Shown one piece after another: positions 56,280-64,000 of a stretch of 64,000 nt of DNA. The translations under genes and the position numbers were made by a program. The notes beneath the pieces are model-generated. The model was not told the origin of the DNA. It searched no databases and saw only the letters and a program-made list of their open reading frames with translations. Source of the DNA: Candidatus Laterigemmans baculatus (lineage in GTDB: Bacteria; Planctomycetota; Planctomycetia; Pirellulales; Pirellulaceae); contig NZ_WRPR01000013.1 of the NCBI RefSeq assembly GCF_010367455.1, forward strand, positions 1-64,000, read 5' to 3'. The stretch's first letter is position 1; each line of letters begins with the position of its first letter.

Positions 56280-56996
56280 ATGAAGAGCTTATGGATGTTG
56301 CCGGTCTTGGTGAGTCTCCTGGCGGTTTCGTTGGGGGCGCCCCAGAGTCAAGCGGAGGAGATCGACATTAAGGCGCGCCCGACGATCACGGTCACCGGCC
56401 ACGGCGAAACGAGCCGAGCGCCCGACGCAGCCTCGATTACGCTCGGCGTGGAGAAACAAGCGCCCAACGCGGCCGACGCACTGACCGAGAATAACCGGGC
56501 GATGGAGCAGCTGATCAACGAGCTCGAGCGCCAAGGGGTGCCGAGCAAGAACGTGCAGACCAGCTCCTTTGACATTTCTCCCCTCTATCGCCACGAGGAA
56601 GGGCGGGATCCGCAAGTCGTGGGGTATCGGGTGAGCAATCAAGTACGCGTGAAAGTGGTCGAGCTCGACAAGCTCGGAACGCTGCTCGACACGGTGGTGC
56701 GGGTCGGGGCGAACCGCATCCACGGAATCCAGTTCGAAGTCGCCGAAGCGGAGAAGGCGGCCGACGCGGCACGCGAGAAAGCAGTGGAGGATGCGCGGCG
56801 GCGGGCCGAGTTGCTCGCCCAAGCCGCGGGTGCCAAGGTTGGCCGCCCGCTGCAGATCCAGGAAACCCTCGGCGGCGGGGAACCGCCGAGGCCGATGGCG
56901 ATGATGATGGCCCGCGAGTCGGTGCCGATCGCTCAGGGCGAGCAGCAACTGACGGCCGACGTGACGGTCACCTACGAGCTGCTCCCGGCCGAGTAG
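56280..56996 (+). CDS. SIMPL (DUF541) domain periplasmic protein
   Basis: 238 residues with a signal peptide (MLPVLVSLLAVSLGAPQSQA). ITVTGHGETSRAPDAASITLGV, LERQGVPSKNVQTSSFDISP, VGYRVSNQVRVKV and ARRRAELLAQAAGAKVGRPL are the SIMPL/DUF541 pattern (26 kDa periplasmic immunogenic protein family). Role unknown, suggested in oxidative stress. The gene end holds a short tandem duplication of the stop codon region (GCCGAGTAGCGG, about 56,988-57,034). Confidence 0.9.
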   Translation: MKSLWMLPVLVSLLAVSLGAPQSQAEEIDIKARPTITVTGHGETSRAPDAASITLGVEKQAPNAADALTENNRAMEQLINELERQGVPSKNVQTSSFDISPLYRHEEGRDPQVVGYRVSNQVRVKVVELDKLGTLLDTVVRVGANRIHGIQFEVAEAEKAADAAREKAVEDARRRAELLAQAAGAKVGRPLQIQETLGGGEPPRPMAMMMARESVPIAQGEQQLTADVTVTYELLPAE

Positions 56997-57062
56997 CGGG
57001 GGGCAGCCGAGTAGCGGGGGGCGAGTAGCGGGGGTGGGGCGAATTTTTGGGGGTGGCCCAAC

Positions 57063-57091
57063 TTGACGTTTGGCCGCTTCCCAGCTATCAC
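57063..57091 (+). promoter_or_regulatory. Promoter of tRNA-Ser
   Basis: TTGACG (57063-57068), a 17 bp spacer and TATCAC (57086-57091) lie about 12 bp before the tRNA 5' end, the expected place for its promoter. Confidence 0.6.
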
Positions 57092-57103
57092 ATTGCCAGA
57101 CCC

Positions 57104-57186
57104 GGAGGGTATCCGAATTGGTGAGGAGGCTGATTCGAAATCAGTTGCCCCGCAAGGGGTTGTGGGTTCGAGTCCCATGCCCTCCG
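57104..57186 (+). tRNA. tRNA-Ser (anticodon CGA)
   Basis: Acceptor GGAGGGT pairs with GCCCTCC, D-arm TCC/GGA, anticodon stem with loop TTCGAAA (anticodon CGA), long variable arm CCCCGCAAGGGG typical of class II tRNAs, and T-arm GTGGGTTCGAGTCCCAT. CCA is not encoded. It reads UCG. Confidence 0.93.
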
Positions 57187-57198
57187 CTCGTCAGATTA

Positions 57199-57229
57199 AG
57201 CCACCAGCGTCCGCGCTGGTGGCTTTTTT
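57199..57229 (+). terminator. Intrinsic terminator of tRNA-Ser
   Basis: AGCCACCAGCG and CGCTGGTGGCT form an 11 bp stem followed by a T run. Confidence 0.92.
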
Positions 57230-57318
57230 AATGCGCCTCGCGCTCCGCCCGCGCCCCTGCGCGTTCACGCGTGGGTGCCGACGACCACACCGGGTGGGGT
57301 GACGGCGTAGGGTGAAAG

Positions 57319-57416
57319 CGGAAGTGCATGGGAATCGAACCCACCTGCGGGGTCATTGAAACCCTCGCACGACGGCTTTGAAGACCGCGGCCGCCACCAG
57401 GCAAGCAAGCACTTCC
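57319..57416 (-). tRNA. selC: Selenocysteine tRNA (selC), anticodon TCA
   Basis: About 98 bases on the minus strand. An eight-pair acceptor (GGAAGTGC with GCACTTCC), anticodon loop CTTCAAA with TCA, a very long variable arm (GCGAGGGT ... ACCCCGC) and T-arm GTGGGTTCGATTCCCAT are the hallmarks of bacterial tRNA-Sec. It follows selD by 27 bp on the same strand. CCA is not encoded. It would be charged with Ser and converted by SelA. Confidence 0.93.
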
Positions 57417-57443
57417 AAAGAGGCAACTGTAGCATGGATCGGC

Positions 57444-59837
57444 TCAGCCCGTGTCGATCCCCGCAGCGTTGCGACGAGTCCCCGCAGCGTCGCGTTTGGC
57501 CGATGCCGCCCAGCGAATCCGCCTACTTGGCGCACCGCTTGGCTCACCGCTCGCTTCAACGCGGCCGATGACCGCCGGCGAGAGACCTGCTTGCCGCAAG
57601 CCGCCGAGGACGGAAGAGAGCTGGGCCTCGGCGACTCCCATCAGCAAGCCTCCCGAGGTTTGCGGGTCGAACATCGCCCGGTAGCGTCCCGCCCATTCCG
57701 CTGGCACTTCGTCGGGCAACATTCCGGCAGCCGCAGCGCGATTCGCCTCGGCCAGCGTGCTCTCGATTCCGGCTCGCAAGGCCGCTTCGGCGCCCGGGAG
57801 TAGCGGGAGGGCTGTCAAGTCGAGCTCGGCGGTCAGAGGCGAAGGGGCCGAGTCGCGGGAACTGTCGAGCATTTCCAGCAAATGCCCGAGCAAGCCGAAG
57901 CCGGTGACATCGGTGACCGCCGCGAGTCCCGCCTCGATCGCCACCGCGGCAGCGGCCTGATTGCTCGCGAGCATCGACGCGAGCAAGCTCTGCAGATCGG
58001 GCCCGCGGCACTTCGCCTGGCGATGAGCCGCGAGCAGGACTCCGCTCCCCAACGGTTTGCTGAGCACCAAGTGGTCGCCCGCAGCGAGTCCGGCTTTGAG
58101 CGGCATCGGGCTCCCGGTACTTTTCGCGCCGCGTTCTGTCGGCCGCTCGCCGCGCCTCCCAAGTCGCTCGCCGAGCAACGTAAAGCCAAACACGCCCTGC
58201 TCTCCTTCGATCGAGTGCCCGCCGACGATCGGCACGCCGAGGGGACGGAATTCGGCGAGGCTACCGGCAAGCCACTCGAAGAGGAGTTGTTCCTGCTGGG
58301 CGGCGGGACCGGGGGGCACGATCGCATGTGCCAGTGCGGCCGTGGGGACCGTACCCTTGGCGAACAGGTCGCTGAGCGCGTTGAGTGCGGCGACTCGACC
58401 GACCACGAAGGGGTCATCGAGAAAAGCGGCAAAAAAATCGGTCGTCGCGACGACCGAAGCCCCGCCCGTCCAATCGATCTCCGCCACATCCTCAGCCTGC
58501 TCGAGCCCCAGCTTGATCCGCGGCGAGCTCGGGTTGTCGAGCCGGGCAAGGACGCGGCGGAGCGTCGTCGACGCCAGTTTGCCCCCACACCCGGCACACC
58601 GCATCGGAGCTTCCCGCTCGGCACGCTGCTCGGCACCGCGAACCGCTGCCATCGCGTCGAGCGAGTAGTCTTGATGCTTTGCCATGAACCGCCGGTCGAT
58701 ACGATCTTTCAACCACCAGCACCAGCGACCCTCGGCGGACCAGCCCCGGTAATCGAGCACGGCTCGTCCGTCTCCGGTGTTCAGCAGCGACAAAAAATTC
58801 CGCTGTGGCTTCCACTTGCGGAGCGGCTCTCCATGGAGCGAACGCTGGAGGTTCTCCCACAGCACCGGCCCTTGGCGGACCGCGTACACGCCTGCCTTGG
58901 GAGTCGGGCGTGACGGGCAGGTTCCCGAATCGCCGACGACGAAGATCGAGCTGCTCCCGAGGCTCCGCAAGGACTCGTCGACGAGCAGGAAGCCGGCGTC
59001 ATCCTTGGGCAGTTCGAAGCTCGCAAAGAGTTCCGGCCCGACCGCACCGACGGCCCAGATCACTACATCCGCAGCCAGATGTTGCGAGCCCTCCTGCGGA
59101 TGCTCGACGACGACGCTCTCGGAGGTGAGCTGTCGGACTTCGCAATGCATCAGCCGGCGGTGGCCGCGCTCCTCCAGCACCCGCTCGGCGCGGCGAACCG
59201 CTGACGGTGAAGCCCCCGAGAGCAGCTGCGCGCCCCGATCGACCAGCGTGAGCTCGAGCGTTGCAGCGGGAAAGTGCTGGGCGATAAACGCCGGCAAGCA
59301 GAAAGCGATTTCCACGCCCCCAGCCCCCCCGCCAGCGACGACGGCGCGCAGCGGCCGACCCGCTTCAGGCGACCGGCCGGCATCTACGGGCCGACGCTTC
59401 TCGAGGGCTGCCTGCACGCGCGCTCGCAGCCGCGGCAAAAACGTCTGCATCGGTTTGATCGACAAGGCATGTTCGAGCCCTGAAACCGCCGCCGGACGCG
59501 ACCCAATCCCGATCGACAGCCGGTCGTAGGGGAGCGGTGGCCGATCGGCAAAATGCAGCTGCTGGTTCCGTAGATCGAGCCCCACGCACTCGGCCAGCAG
59601 CAAGCGGGCTCCGACCGCCTGGCATCGGCGGACCAGATCGACTTGCATCTGCTCCACTGGGTACTGGCCAGCCAGCGTTCCCGGAACCATTCCCGAGTAG
59701 GCCGCTTGCCAACGGTTTGAAATGCAGGTCAAACGGACTCCCGGCAGCGGTCGCATCTTCCACATCCGCAGGAGGTGCAGGTGGGTATGCCCGCCGCCGA
59801 GGAGCACGAGTTCACGATTCGGCAGGGTCTGGATCAT
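57444..59837 (-). CDS. selD: FAD-dependent oxidoreductase-selenophosphate synthetase fusion
   Basis: 797 residues. The N-terminal half (about 1-400) is an NDH-2-like pyridine nucleotide-disulfide oxidoreductase (LVLLGGGHTHLHLLRMW, VVAGGGAGGVEIA, IWAVGAVGPELF, SIFVVGDSGTC). The C-terminal half is SelD: CAGCGGKLAS with Cys417 and Lys420 (the E. coli Cys17 and Lys20 positions; Cys19 is Gly), AALNALSDLFAKGTVP, GGHSIEG and VTDVTGFGLLGH. It makes selenophosphate from selenide and ATP. This fusion is known in other bacteria. Followed by selC. Confidence 0.93.
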   Translation of the reverse strand: MIQTLPNRELVLLGGGHTHLHLLRMWKMRPLPGVRLTCISNRWQAAYSGMVPGTLAGQYPVEQMQVDLVRRCQAVGARLLLAECVGLDLRNQQLHFADRPPLPYDRLSIGIGSRPAAVSGLEHALSIKPMQTFLPRLRARVQAALEKRRPVDAGRSPEAGRPLRAVVAGGGAGGVEIAFCLPAFIAQHFPAATLELTLVDRGAQLLSGASPSAVRRAERVLEERGHRRLMHCEVRQLTSESVVVEHPQEGSQHLAADVVIWAVGAVGPELFASFELPKDDAGFLLVDESLRSLGSSSIFVVGDSGTCPSRPTPKAGVYAVRQGPVLWENLQRSLHGEPLRKWKPQRNFLSLLNTGDGRAVLDYRGWSAEGRWCWWLKDRIDRRFMAKHQDYSLDAMAAVRGAEQRAEREAPMRCAGCGGKLASTTLRRVLARLDNPSSPRIKLGLEQAEDVAEIDWTGGASVVATTDFFAAFLDDPFVVGRVAALNALSDLFAKGTVPTAALAHAIVPPGPAAQQEQLLFEWLAGSLAEFRPLGVPIVGGHSIEGEQGVFGFTLLGERLGRRGERPTERGAKSTGSPMPLKAGLAAGDHLVLSKPLGSGVLLAAHRQAKCRGPDLQSLLASMLASNQAAAAVAIEAGLAAVTDVTGFGLLGHLLEMLDSSRDSAPSPLTAELDLTALPLLPGAEAALRAGIESTLAEANRAAAAGMLPDEVPAEWAGRYRAMFDPQTSGGLLMGVAEAQLSSVLGGLRQAGLSPAVIGRVEASGEPSGAPSRRIRWAASAKRDAAGTRRNAAGIDTG

Positions 59838-59907
59838 GGTGCTGGCCTCGGCTCTACGATAGCGTGGGCTCCAAGGATGACGCGACTGGTCCGCAGGCTA
59901 AGGCTCT

Positions 59908-60076
59908 GTCAGAAAACCCAGCTGACACCCTCCCCCCGGGAGGGTCGCGAGGAACGAGCGGGGAGGGCGATCCGCGGCGTAGAGGCCGAAGCGCGAACGG
60001 ATTCAGCTGGCCCTCCCCGGGCCTGAGAGCCCGACCCTCCCGGGGGGAGGGTGATGGGGAACAGCGGTTTTCTGAC
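59908..60076. mobile_element. MITE-like element, copy 2 (169 bp, inverted)
   Basis: Ends GTCAGAAAACC (59908-59918) and GGTTTTCTGAC (60066-60076) with the same GGGAGGG palindromes inside. Reverse complement matches 25995-26165 almost base for base. It sits in the divergent spacer between selD and selB. Confidence 0.82.
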
Positions 60077-60145
60077 CGAGGCTAGCGCCTACGGCTCATG
60101 AACGCGGCTGCGAGGCCCGAGGCTAGCACCTACGGCTCATGAACG
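60077..60145 (+). repeat. Two copies of GAGGCTAGCGCCTACGGCTC
   Basis: GAGGCTAGCGCCTACGGCTC at about 60,078 and again at about 60,120 (GCACC variant), each followed by ATGAACGCGGC. The same palindromic segment occurs at 19,404 and, inverted, at about 25,975. Confidence 0.75.
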
Positions 60146-60169
60146 CGGCAGAGGGAAAGGTGAATGGGG

Positions 60170-62194
60170 ATGACGAGGCATTTGATCCTGGGAACGGCTG
60201 GCCATATCGATCATGGCAAAACCGAACTGGTCAAAGCGCTGACCGGAACCGATGCCGATCGCTTGCCCGACGAAAAGCGACGGGGAATGACCATCGATCT
60301 GGGATTCGCCGAGTTGCGGCTCGGCGATCTGCAGCTGGGAATCGTCGACGTTCCGGGGCACGAGCGACTCGTCCGCAACATGCTCTGCGGAGCGATGGCG
60401 ATCGACTTGGCTCTGCTCGTCGTTGCCGCCAATGAATCGGTGAAGCCACAGACCCGTGAACATCTCGAGATTCTCAAGCACCTGGGGATCGAGCACGGCG
60501 TGATCGTGCTGAGCAAGTGCGATCTCGTCGAACCGCATTGGCTGGATTGCGTCGCGGAGGAAGTTCGCTCCCTGGTCGCGGACAGCCCACTGGCTCAGGC
60601 CCGAGCGGTCGGCGTCAGCAGTCTCACGGGCCAAGGGCTGCCGGAACTGCGGGCGGCTTTGGCCGAGGCCGCCGAGCACGCCGCCCGCTCGCCGCGACGC
60701 CAACAGCTGCAAGCGCCTTTCCGGATGGCGATCGACCGGGCGTTCACCGTCGAGGGGCACGGCACGATCGTCACCGGCAGCGTCGCCAGCGGGCTGCTGC
60801 GAGTGGGCGAGGAAGTCGCCCTCGAGCCGCAGGGAACCGCCGTCCGCGTGCGGGGACTCCAGTCCCACGGGGTGGCCGTGGACCGTGTCGCTCGGGGCCA
60901 GCGGGCGGCGATCAATCTAGTCGGAGTTTCGCTCGAGGAGGCCCATCGAGGCGACGTGTTGGCCCCGCCCGGTTACCTCACCCCGAGCTGCCGATTGCAC
61001 GTCGCCCTCTCCCTCAACCGCCCCCCGATGCGGCACGCTTCCGCCAGCGACCCGCCGCCTCGCAACCCGCGCCGCAAAATTTCCGTGCGGGTCCACCTGG
61101 GGACCAAGGAAATTCAGGCCACGCTCCGCTGGCTCGAGCCGCGGGGGGATGATTTTGACCAGGACGGAAGTGTGCTGCTGGCGGAGCTGGAGTTGAGCGA
61201 GCCGGCAGTCTGCGTGTGGGGGCAGCCGGTGGTCGTGCGGAGTCAGGCGCCGGTCGCGACGCTCGGCGGCGGACGCGTCGTCGATCCGCATCCCCGCCCG
61301 CTGCGGCGGAGAGCGACGGAGGAGGTTTCCGCGATTCGAGAGCTGGCATCCGAGTCGCCACGGGCTCGGCTCGCCTCGCTCTATTTCCTCAGGGGCTTCG
61401 GCGAATTGGGCGCCGCCGAGGTGGTCCGTCGCGGAGGAATCCTCGGGGAGTGGGAATCGCTCCGCGATTCGCTGGTCGCAGAGCGGGTGCTCGAGAGGCT
61501 GCCGCTGGCACCGGGACGCCTCCTGCACGTGCATGCCCAGGTCTTGGAGAGAGCAATGACACGGGTCGAGCAACTGCTGGCCAAATACCACCAGCGGAAT
61601 CGCACCCAAGCGGTCTTCCCGCTGTCGGTGCTACACAAGATTTTCAGCGGGAGCGAGTCCCCGCGGCACACGGCCCAGTGGCTCGCCGCGGTGGTCGAGC
61701 GGATGCGGAGCCAAGGGCGGTTGACGGTGACGCCCGCCGGGGTGGCGCTGCCGGGGGCCGGACCGCAACTCTCCAAGCCGCAGCAGCAGTTGTACGAGGA
61801 GATCATCGAGACGCATCGCCGCTGCGGATGTGCTCCGCCAGCGATCGACCAGCTCGCCCCGACCGCGGCCACCCGTCGCTCGGTCGTCCCGAAGCTGGTC
61901 GAGCTGGCGATTGCCCAGGGGCATCTCGTCCGCGTTTGCTCGGCGTGGTGCCTGCACGCGGAAGTCGAAGGCGAGGTCCGGCGGACGCTTGTCGAACGAC
62001 TCGGCGAAAGTTCGTTTGCGGTCCGCGATCTGCGCGAACTGCTGCACGTTTCACGCAAGTATCTGGTCCCGCTCTGCGAGTATCTCGATCGGATCGGCTT
62101 TACCCGGCGGGAGGGCGATCGGCGGACGATCGTCGGCTCCGGAGGTGGAATCGAGAGCCAGCCCGATCGCCTGCCCGAGGAGGTGAGCTCGTGA
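60170..62194 (+). CDS. selB: Selenocysteine-specific elongation factor SelB
   Basis: 674 residues. The GTPase domain starts HLILGTAGHIDHGKTELVK (P-loop) with DVPGHERLVRNML and LSKCDLV; domains II and III follow, and the long C-terminus carries the winged-helix repeats that bind the SECIS hairpin in mRNA. ATG 60170 has AGGGAAAGG nine bases upstream; ATG 60164 is too close to it. The end overlaps selA by four bases. Confidence 0.94.
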   Translation: MTRHLILGTAGHIDHGKTELVKALTGTDADRLPDEKRRGMTIDLGFAELRLGDLQLGIVDVPGHERLVRNMLCGAMAIDLALLVVAANESVKPQTREHLEILKHLGIEHGVIVLSKCDLVEPHWLDCVAEEVRSLVADSPLAQARAVGVSSLTGQGLPELRAALAEAAEHAARSPRRQQLQAPFRMAIDRAFTVEGHGTIVTGSVASGLLRVGEEVALEPQGTAVRVRGLQSHGVAVDRVARGQRAAINLVGVSLEEAHRGDVLAPPGYLTPSCRLHVALSLNRPPMRHASASDPPPRNPRRKISVRVHLGTKEIQATLRWLEPRGDDFDQDGSVLLAELELSEPAVCVWGQPVVVRSQAPVATLGGGRVVDPHPRPLRRRATEEVSAIRELASESPRARLASLYFLRGFGELGAAEVVRRGGILGEWESLRDSLVAERVLERLPLAPGRLLHVHAQVLERAMTRVEQLLAKYHQRNRTQAVFPLSVLHKIFSGSESPRHTAQWLAAVVERMRSQGRLTVTPAGVALPGAGPQLSKPQQQLYEEIIETHRRCGCAPPAIDQLAPTAATRRSVVPKLVELAIAQGHLVRVCSAWCLHAEVEGEVRRTLVERLGESSFAVRDLRELLHVSRKYLVPLCEYLDRIGFTRREGDRRTIVGSGGGIESQPDRLPEEVSS

Positions 62195-63654
62195 ACGAGC
62201 CGCATGCGGTGGTGCGTCGCTTACCGAGTGTCAGCCGAGCCATCGATAGCGAAGCCTTTGCACCGCTGGTCGATCGCTACGGCCGGCCGGCGGTGATCGA
62301 CGAGTTGCGGAAGGTGTTGGCCGAGCACCGCGAGCGGTTGCTCACAGCCAGCCACTCGCTCGATTCACGCCCCGGTCCGGCGGCGAATGGGAACGCTCCC
62401 GCCGCAAGCGTTCGCGAGTTGGGGCTAGGTGCGTTGAGCGAGCAAGTGCAGCAGCGGTTGGATCGGCGGCGGCGCTCTCGCAGCCTCCGCCCGGTGATCA
62501 ACGGCACGGGGATTCTGCTGCACACTGGGCTCGGCCGCGCTCCGCTGGCTCGGGAAGCGATCGACGCGATTGCGGCCGTGGCCGCTGGATATGCAAGCGT
62601 GGAGCTCGATCTGGAGAGCGGCCAGCGGGGGCGGCGAGCGCGAGCGGTCGATGAGCTCCTGTGCGAGCTGACCGGCGCCGAAGCAGCGGTGGTCGTCAAC
62701 AATAACGCGGCGGCGACGGTGCTGAGCTTGGCGGCGCTGGCCGCGGGACGCGAAGTCATCGTCTCCCGCGGCGAGTTGATTGAGATCGGAGGCCAGTTTC
62801 GGCTGCCCGAAATCATGGCCGCCAGCGGAGCGGTGCTGCGCGAAGTCGGGAGTACGAACAAAACGCGGATCGACGACTATGCCCAGGCGATCGGTGAAGC
62901 GACCGGAGCGTTGCTGCTGGTCCACCCGAGCAACTACGTGGTGGTCGGATTCACCGAACACGTCTCGCTCGACGAACTGGTCCGGTTGGGGCGCAGCCGC
63001 GGCGTGCCGGTGATCCACGACATTGGTTCGGGGGCGTTGGTCGACTTCGCCCAGTTCGGATTCCGAGATGAGCCGCTGGCCGAGCGAAGTATCGCCGCGG
63101 GAGCCGACGTGGTGCTGTTCAGCGGCGATAAGCTGCTCGGCGGACCGCAGGCGGGAATCATCCTTGGTGGGCGGGCGGCGATCGAACGGATCGAACGCCA
63201 TCCGTTGGCCCGGGCGATGCGAGTCGACAAGCTGACGCTGGCCGCGCTGGCCGCGACGCTCGAGTTGTACCGCGATCCGCAGCGGACGAGCGGCACCGTT
63301 CCGCTGCTCCGGCTGCTCGCGACTCCTGCCGCGGAACTGCGGACGCGGGCCGAGCGGCTCGTCGCGGCGCTGACGGCGCTGCCCGCGTTCGCCGAAAGTT
63401 TTGCGGAGCCGGAAGTGCTCCCCGGACATGGCTATTTAGGGGGCGGCGCGGTTCCCACCCAACAGCAAGCGTCGTGGTGCGTGGCGCTCTCCCCGCGATC
63501 CATTGGCCTCGACGAGTTCGCCCGCCGCTTGCGCGCCGCGCGGCCAGCGATCGTCGGCCGGGTGCACGACCAGCGCTGGTGGCTCGACCTGCGGACGGTG
63601 TTTCCTGAGCAGGATGCGGAGGTCGTGGGGGTCCTATCAGCCGCCACGCGCTAG
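62191..63654 (+). CDS. selA: L-seryl-tRNA(Sec) selenium transferase SelA
   Basis: 487 residues, PLP enzyme that turns Ser-tRNA(Sec) into Sec-tRNA(Sec) with selenophosphate. INGTGILLHTGLGRAPL, GYASVELDLESGQRG, AVVVNNNAAAT, PVIHDIGSGALVD and FSGDKLLGGPQ (PLP Lys314) are the SelA signature. GTG start overlaps the selB stop (GTGA). The last codons (SAATR) and stop lie inside a 71 bp repeat element. Confidence 0.95.
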   Translation: MNEPHAVVRRLPSVSRAIDSEAFAPLVDRYGRPAVIDELRKVLAEHRERLLTASHSLDSRPGPAANGNAPAASVRELGLGALSEQVQQRLDRRRRSRSLRPVINGTGILLHTGLGRAPLAREAIDAIAAVAAGYASVELDLESGQRGRRARAVDELLCELTGAEAAVVVNNNAAATVLSLAALAAGREVIVSRGELIEIGGQFRLPEIMAASGAVLREVGSTNKTRIDDYAQAIGEATGALLLVHPSNYVVVGFTEHVSLDELVRLGRSRGVPVIHDIGSGALVDFAQFGFRDEPLAERSIAAGADVVLFSGDKLLGGPQAGIILGGRAAIERIERHPLARAMRVDKLTLAALAATLELYRDPQRTSGTVPLLRLLATPAAELRTRAERLVAALTALPAFAESFAEPEVLPGHGYLGGGAVPTQQQASWCVALSPRSIGLDEFARRLRAARPAIVGRVHDQRWWLDLRTVFPEQDAEVVGVLSAATR

Positions 63655-63707
63655 CGTCCGGTTTTCATGGCGTTAGCGGGAACCGGGGGCTCGCGCTCGG
63701 CGGCTGA
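63637..63707. repeat. 71 bp palindromic element overlapping the selA end
   Basis: Same length as 26302-26372 and identical over the first 29 bases (TCAGCCGCCACGCGCTAGCG...). The arms TCAGCCGCC and GGCGGCTGA are inverted. It contains the selA stop codon. Confidence 0.85.
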
Positions 63708-63815
63708 TGCAATACCCGAGAAGGGCGCGGGGCGTCCGAGCGTCCTCTCCCGCAGACCGGCCCGGGGTTTGCACGCGCCCTCGGCGGACCCGTCCCGACT
63801 CAGGAGCTCCGACCG

Positions 63816-64000
63816 ATGTCCGCTTCCAAACCTTCGGCCAAAACTTCCACACGCCAACCGCAGCCGTTTAGCCCCCAATCGCTCGCCAAGGGCTCCCGGC
63901 TCCAAGGAGCCTCGCTGACCCACAGCGTCTGTCCCTATTGTGCCGTCGGATGTGGGCTGAATATCTACAGCAAGCGGGGCGAAGTGATCGACGTCGAGGG
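63816..64000 (+). CDS. Formate dehydrogenase-type molybdopterin subunit, N-terminus only
   Basis: 62 residues from ATG 63816 (AGGAG upstream) to the window edge. CPYCAVGCGLNIYSK is the 4Fe-4S ligand motif C-x2-C-x3-C of the formate dehydrogenase/nitrate reductase family; the fourth Cys is beyond the edge, as is the Sec or Cys active site. Position next to selB-selA makes it the likely selenoprotein. Confidence 0.82.
   Translation, partial: MSASKPSAKTSTRQPQPFSPQSLAKGSRLQGASLTHSVCPYCAVGCGLNIYSKRGEVIDVE

Noticed and set aside
57444-59837. SelD as a selenoprotein itself
   Set aside because: The catalytic position is a normal Cys codon (Cys417), and the ORF has no in-frame TGA.
60077-60163. SECIS or regulatory RNA before selB
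   Set aside because: The sequence is explained by two copies of a dispersed repeat that also occurs away from selenium genes.

Overview
This 64 kb window is GC-rich bacterial DNA from a planctomycete, most likely of the Pirellulales/Rhodopirellula type. This rests on gene content: a PSCyt1/DUF1549/DUF1553 protein followed by a DUF1501 protein, a BBP7-type barrel ending in Trp, a YTV-repeat surface protein, an ECF sigma factor beside an FHA protein, a Ser/Thr kinase fused to PAS domains, and many secreted proteins of unknown function. The species was not identified.

Layout. 0-1.5 kb: the start of a Y1 (IS200/RAYT-like) transposase running off the left edge, then arrays of short hairpin repeats. 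1.5-6.7 kb: the cytochrome/DUF1553-DUF1501 pair. 6.7-12.1 kb: a minus-strand run of exported proteins (trypsin-PDZ-PA14, PQQ propeller, PIG-L deacetylase, sialidase). 12.1-15.3 kb: no convincing gene, but a dense array of more than 40 TGACCCC-cored repeats on one strand. 15.3-28 kb: an unknown secreted protein, a LarA homologue, fabZ-fabI, a kinase-PAS hybrid, an SH3-like protein, a BBP7 barrel and nadB. 28.4-31.4 kb: psd, pssA and a methyltransferase, which together suggest synthesis of phosphatidylethanolamine and probably its methylation. 31.3-35 kb: an HTTM membrane protein with a partner, a Cys-rich exported protein and a lipoprotein. 35.2-38.5 kb: tadA-tadB-tadC. 38.6-46.5 kb: an epimerase diverging from an arginine succinyltransferase (ast) operon in which an M20 hydrolase stands where astE would be expected. 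46.7-52.4 kb: nadE, an FHA protein, an ECF sigma factor and a PAS-GAF-receiver protein. 53.3-57 kb: the YTV-repeat protein, a small unknown and a SIMPL-domain protein.

57.1-64 kb is a selenocysteine island: tRNA-Ser(CGA), tRNA-Sec (selC), selD fused to an FAD-dependent oxidoreductase, then divergently selB-selA and the first 62 codons of a molybdopterin formate dehydrogenase-type gene. These parts would charge tRNA-Ser/tRNA-Sec, make selenophosphate, convert Ser-tRNA to Sec-tRNA and insert Sec, plausibly into that dehydrogenase.

Several dispersed repeat families lie between genes: a ~170 bp MITE-like element with GTCAGAAAACC termini (two full copies in opposite orientation, plus solo or core-only relatives), a 71 bp palindromic element whose edge supplies the last codons and stop of both nadB and selA, and the TGACCCC repeats. 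They and the transposase are the least explained part of the window. Start codons were chosen by signal peptide, ribosome-binding site and overlap with neighbours; many are uncertain by a few codons.
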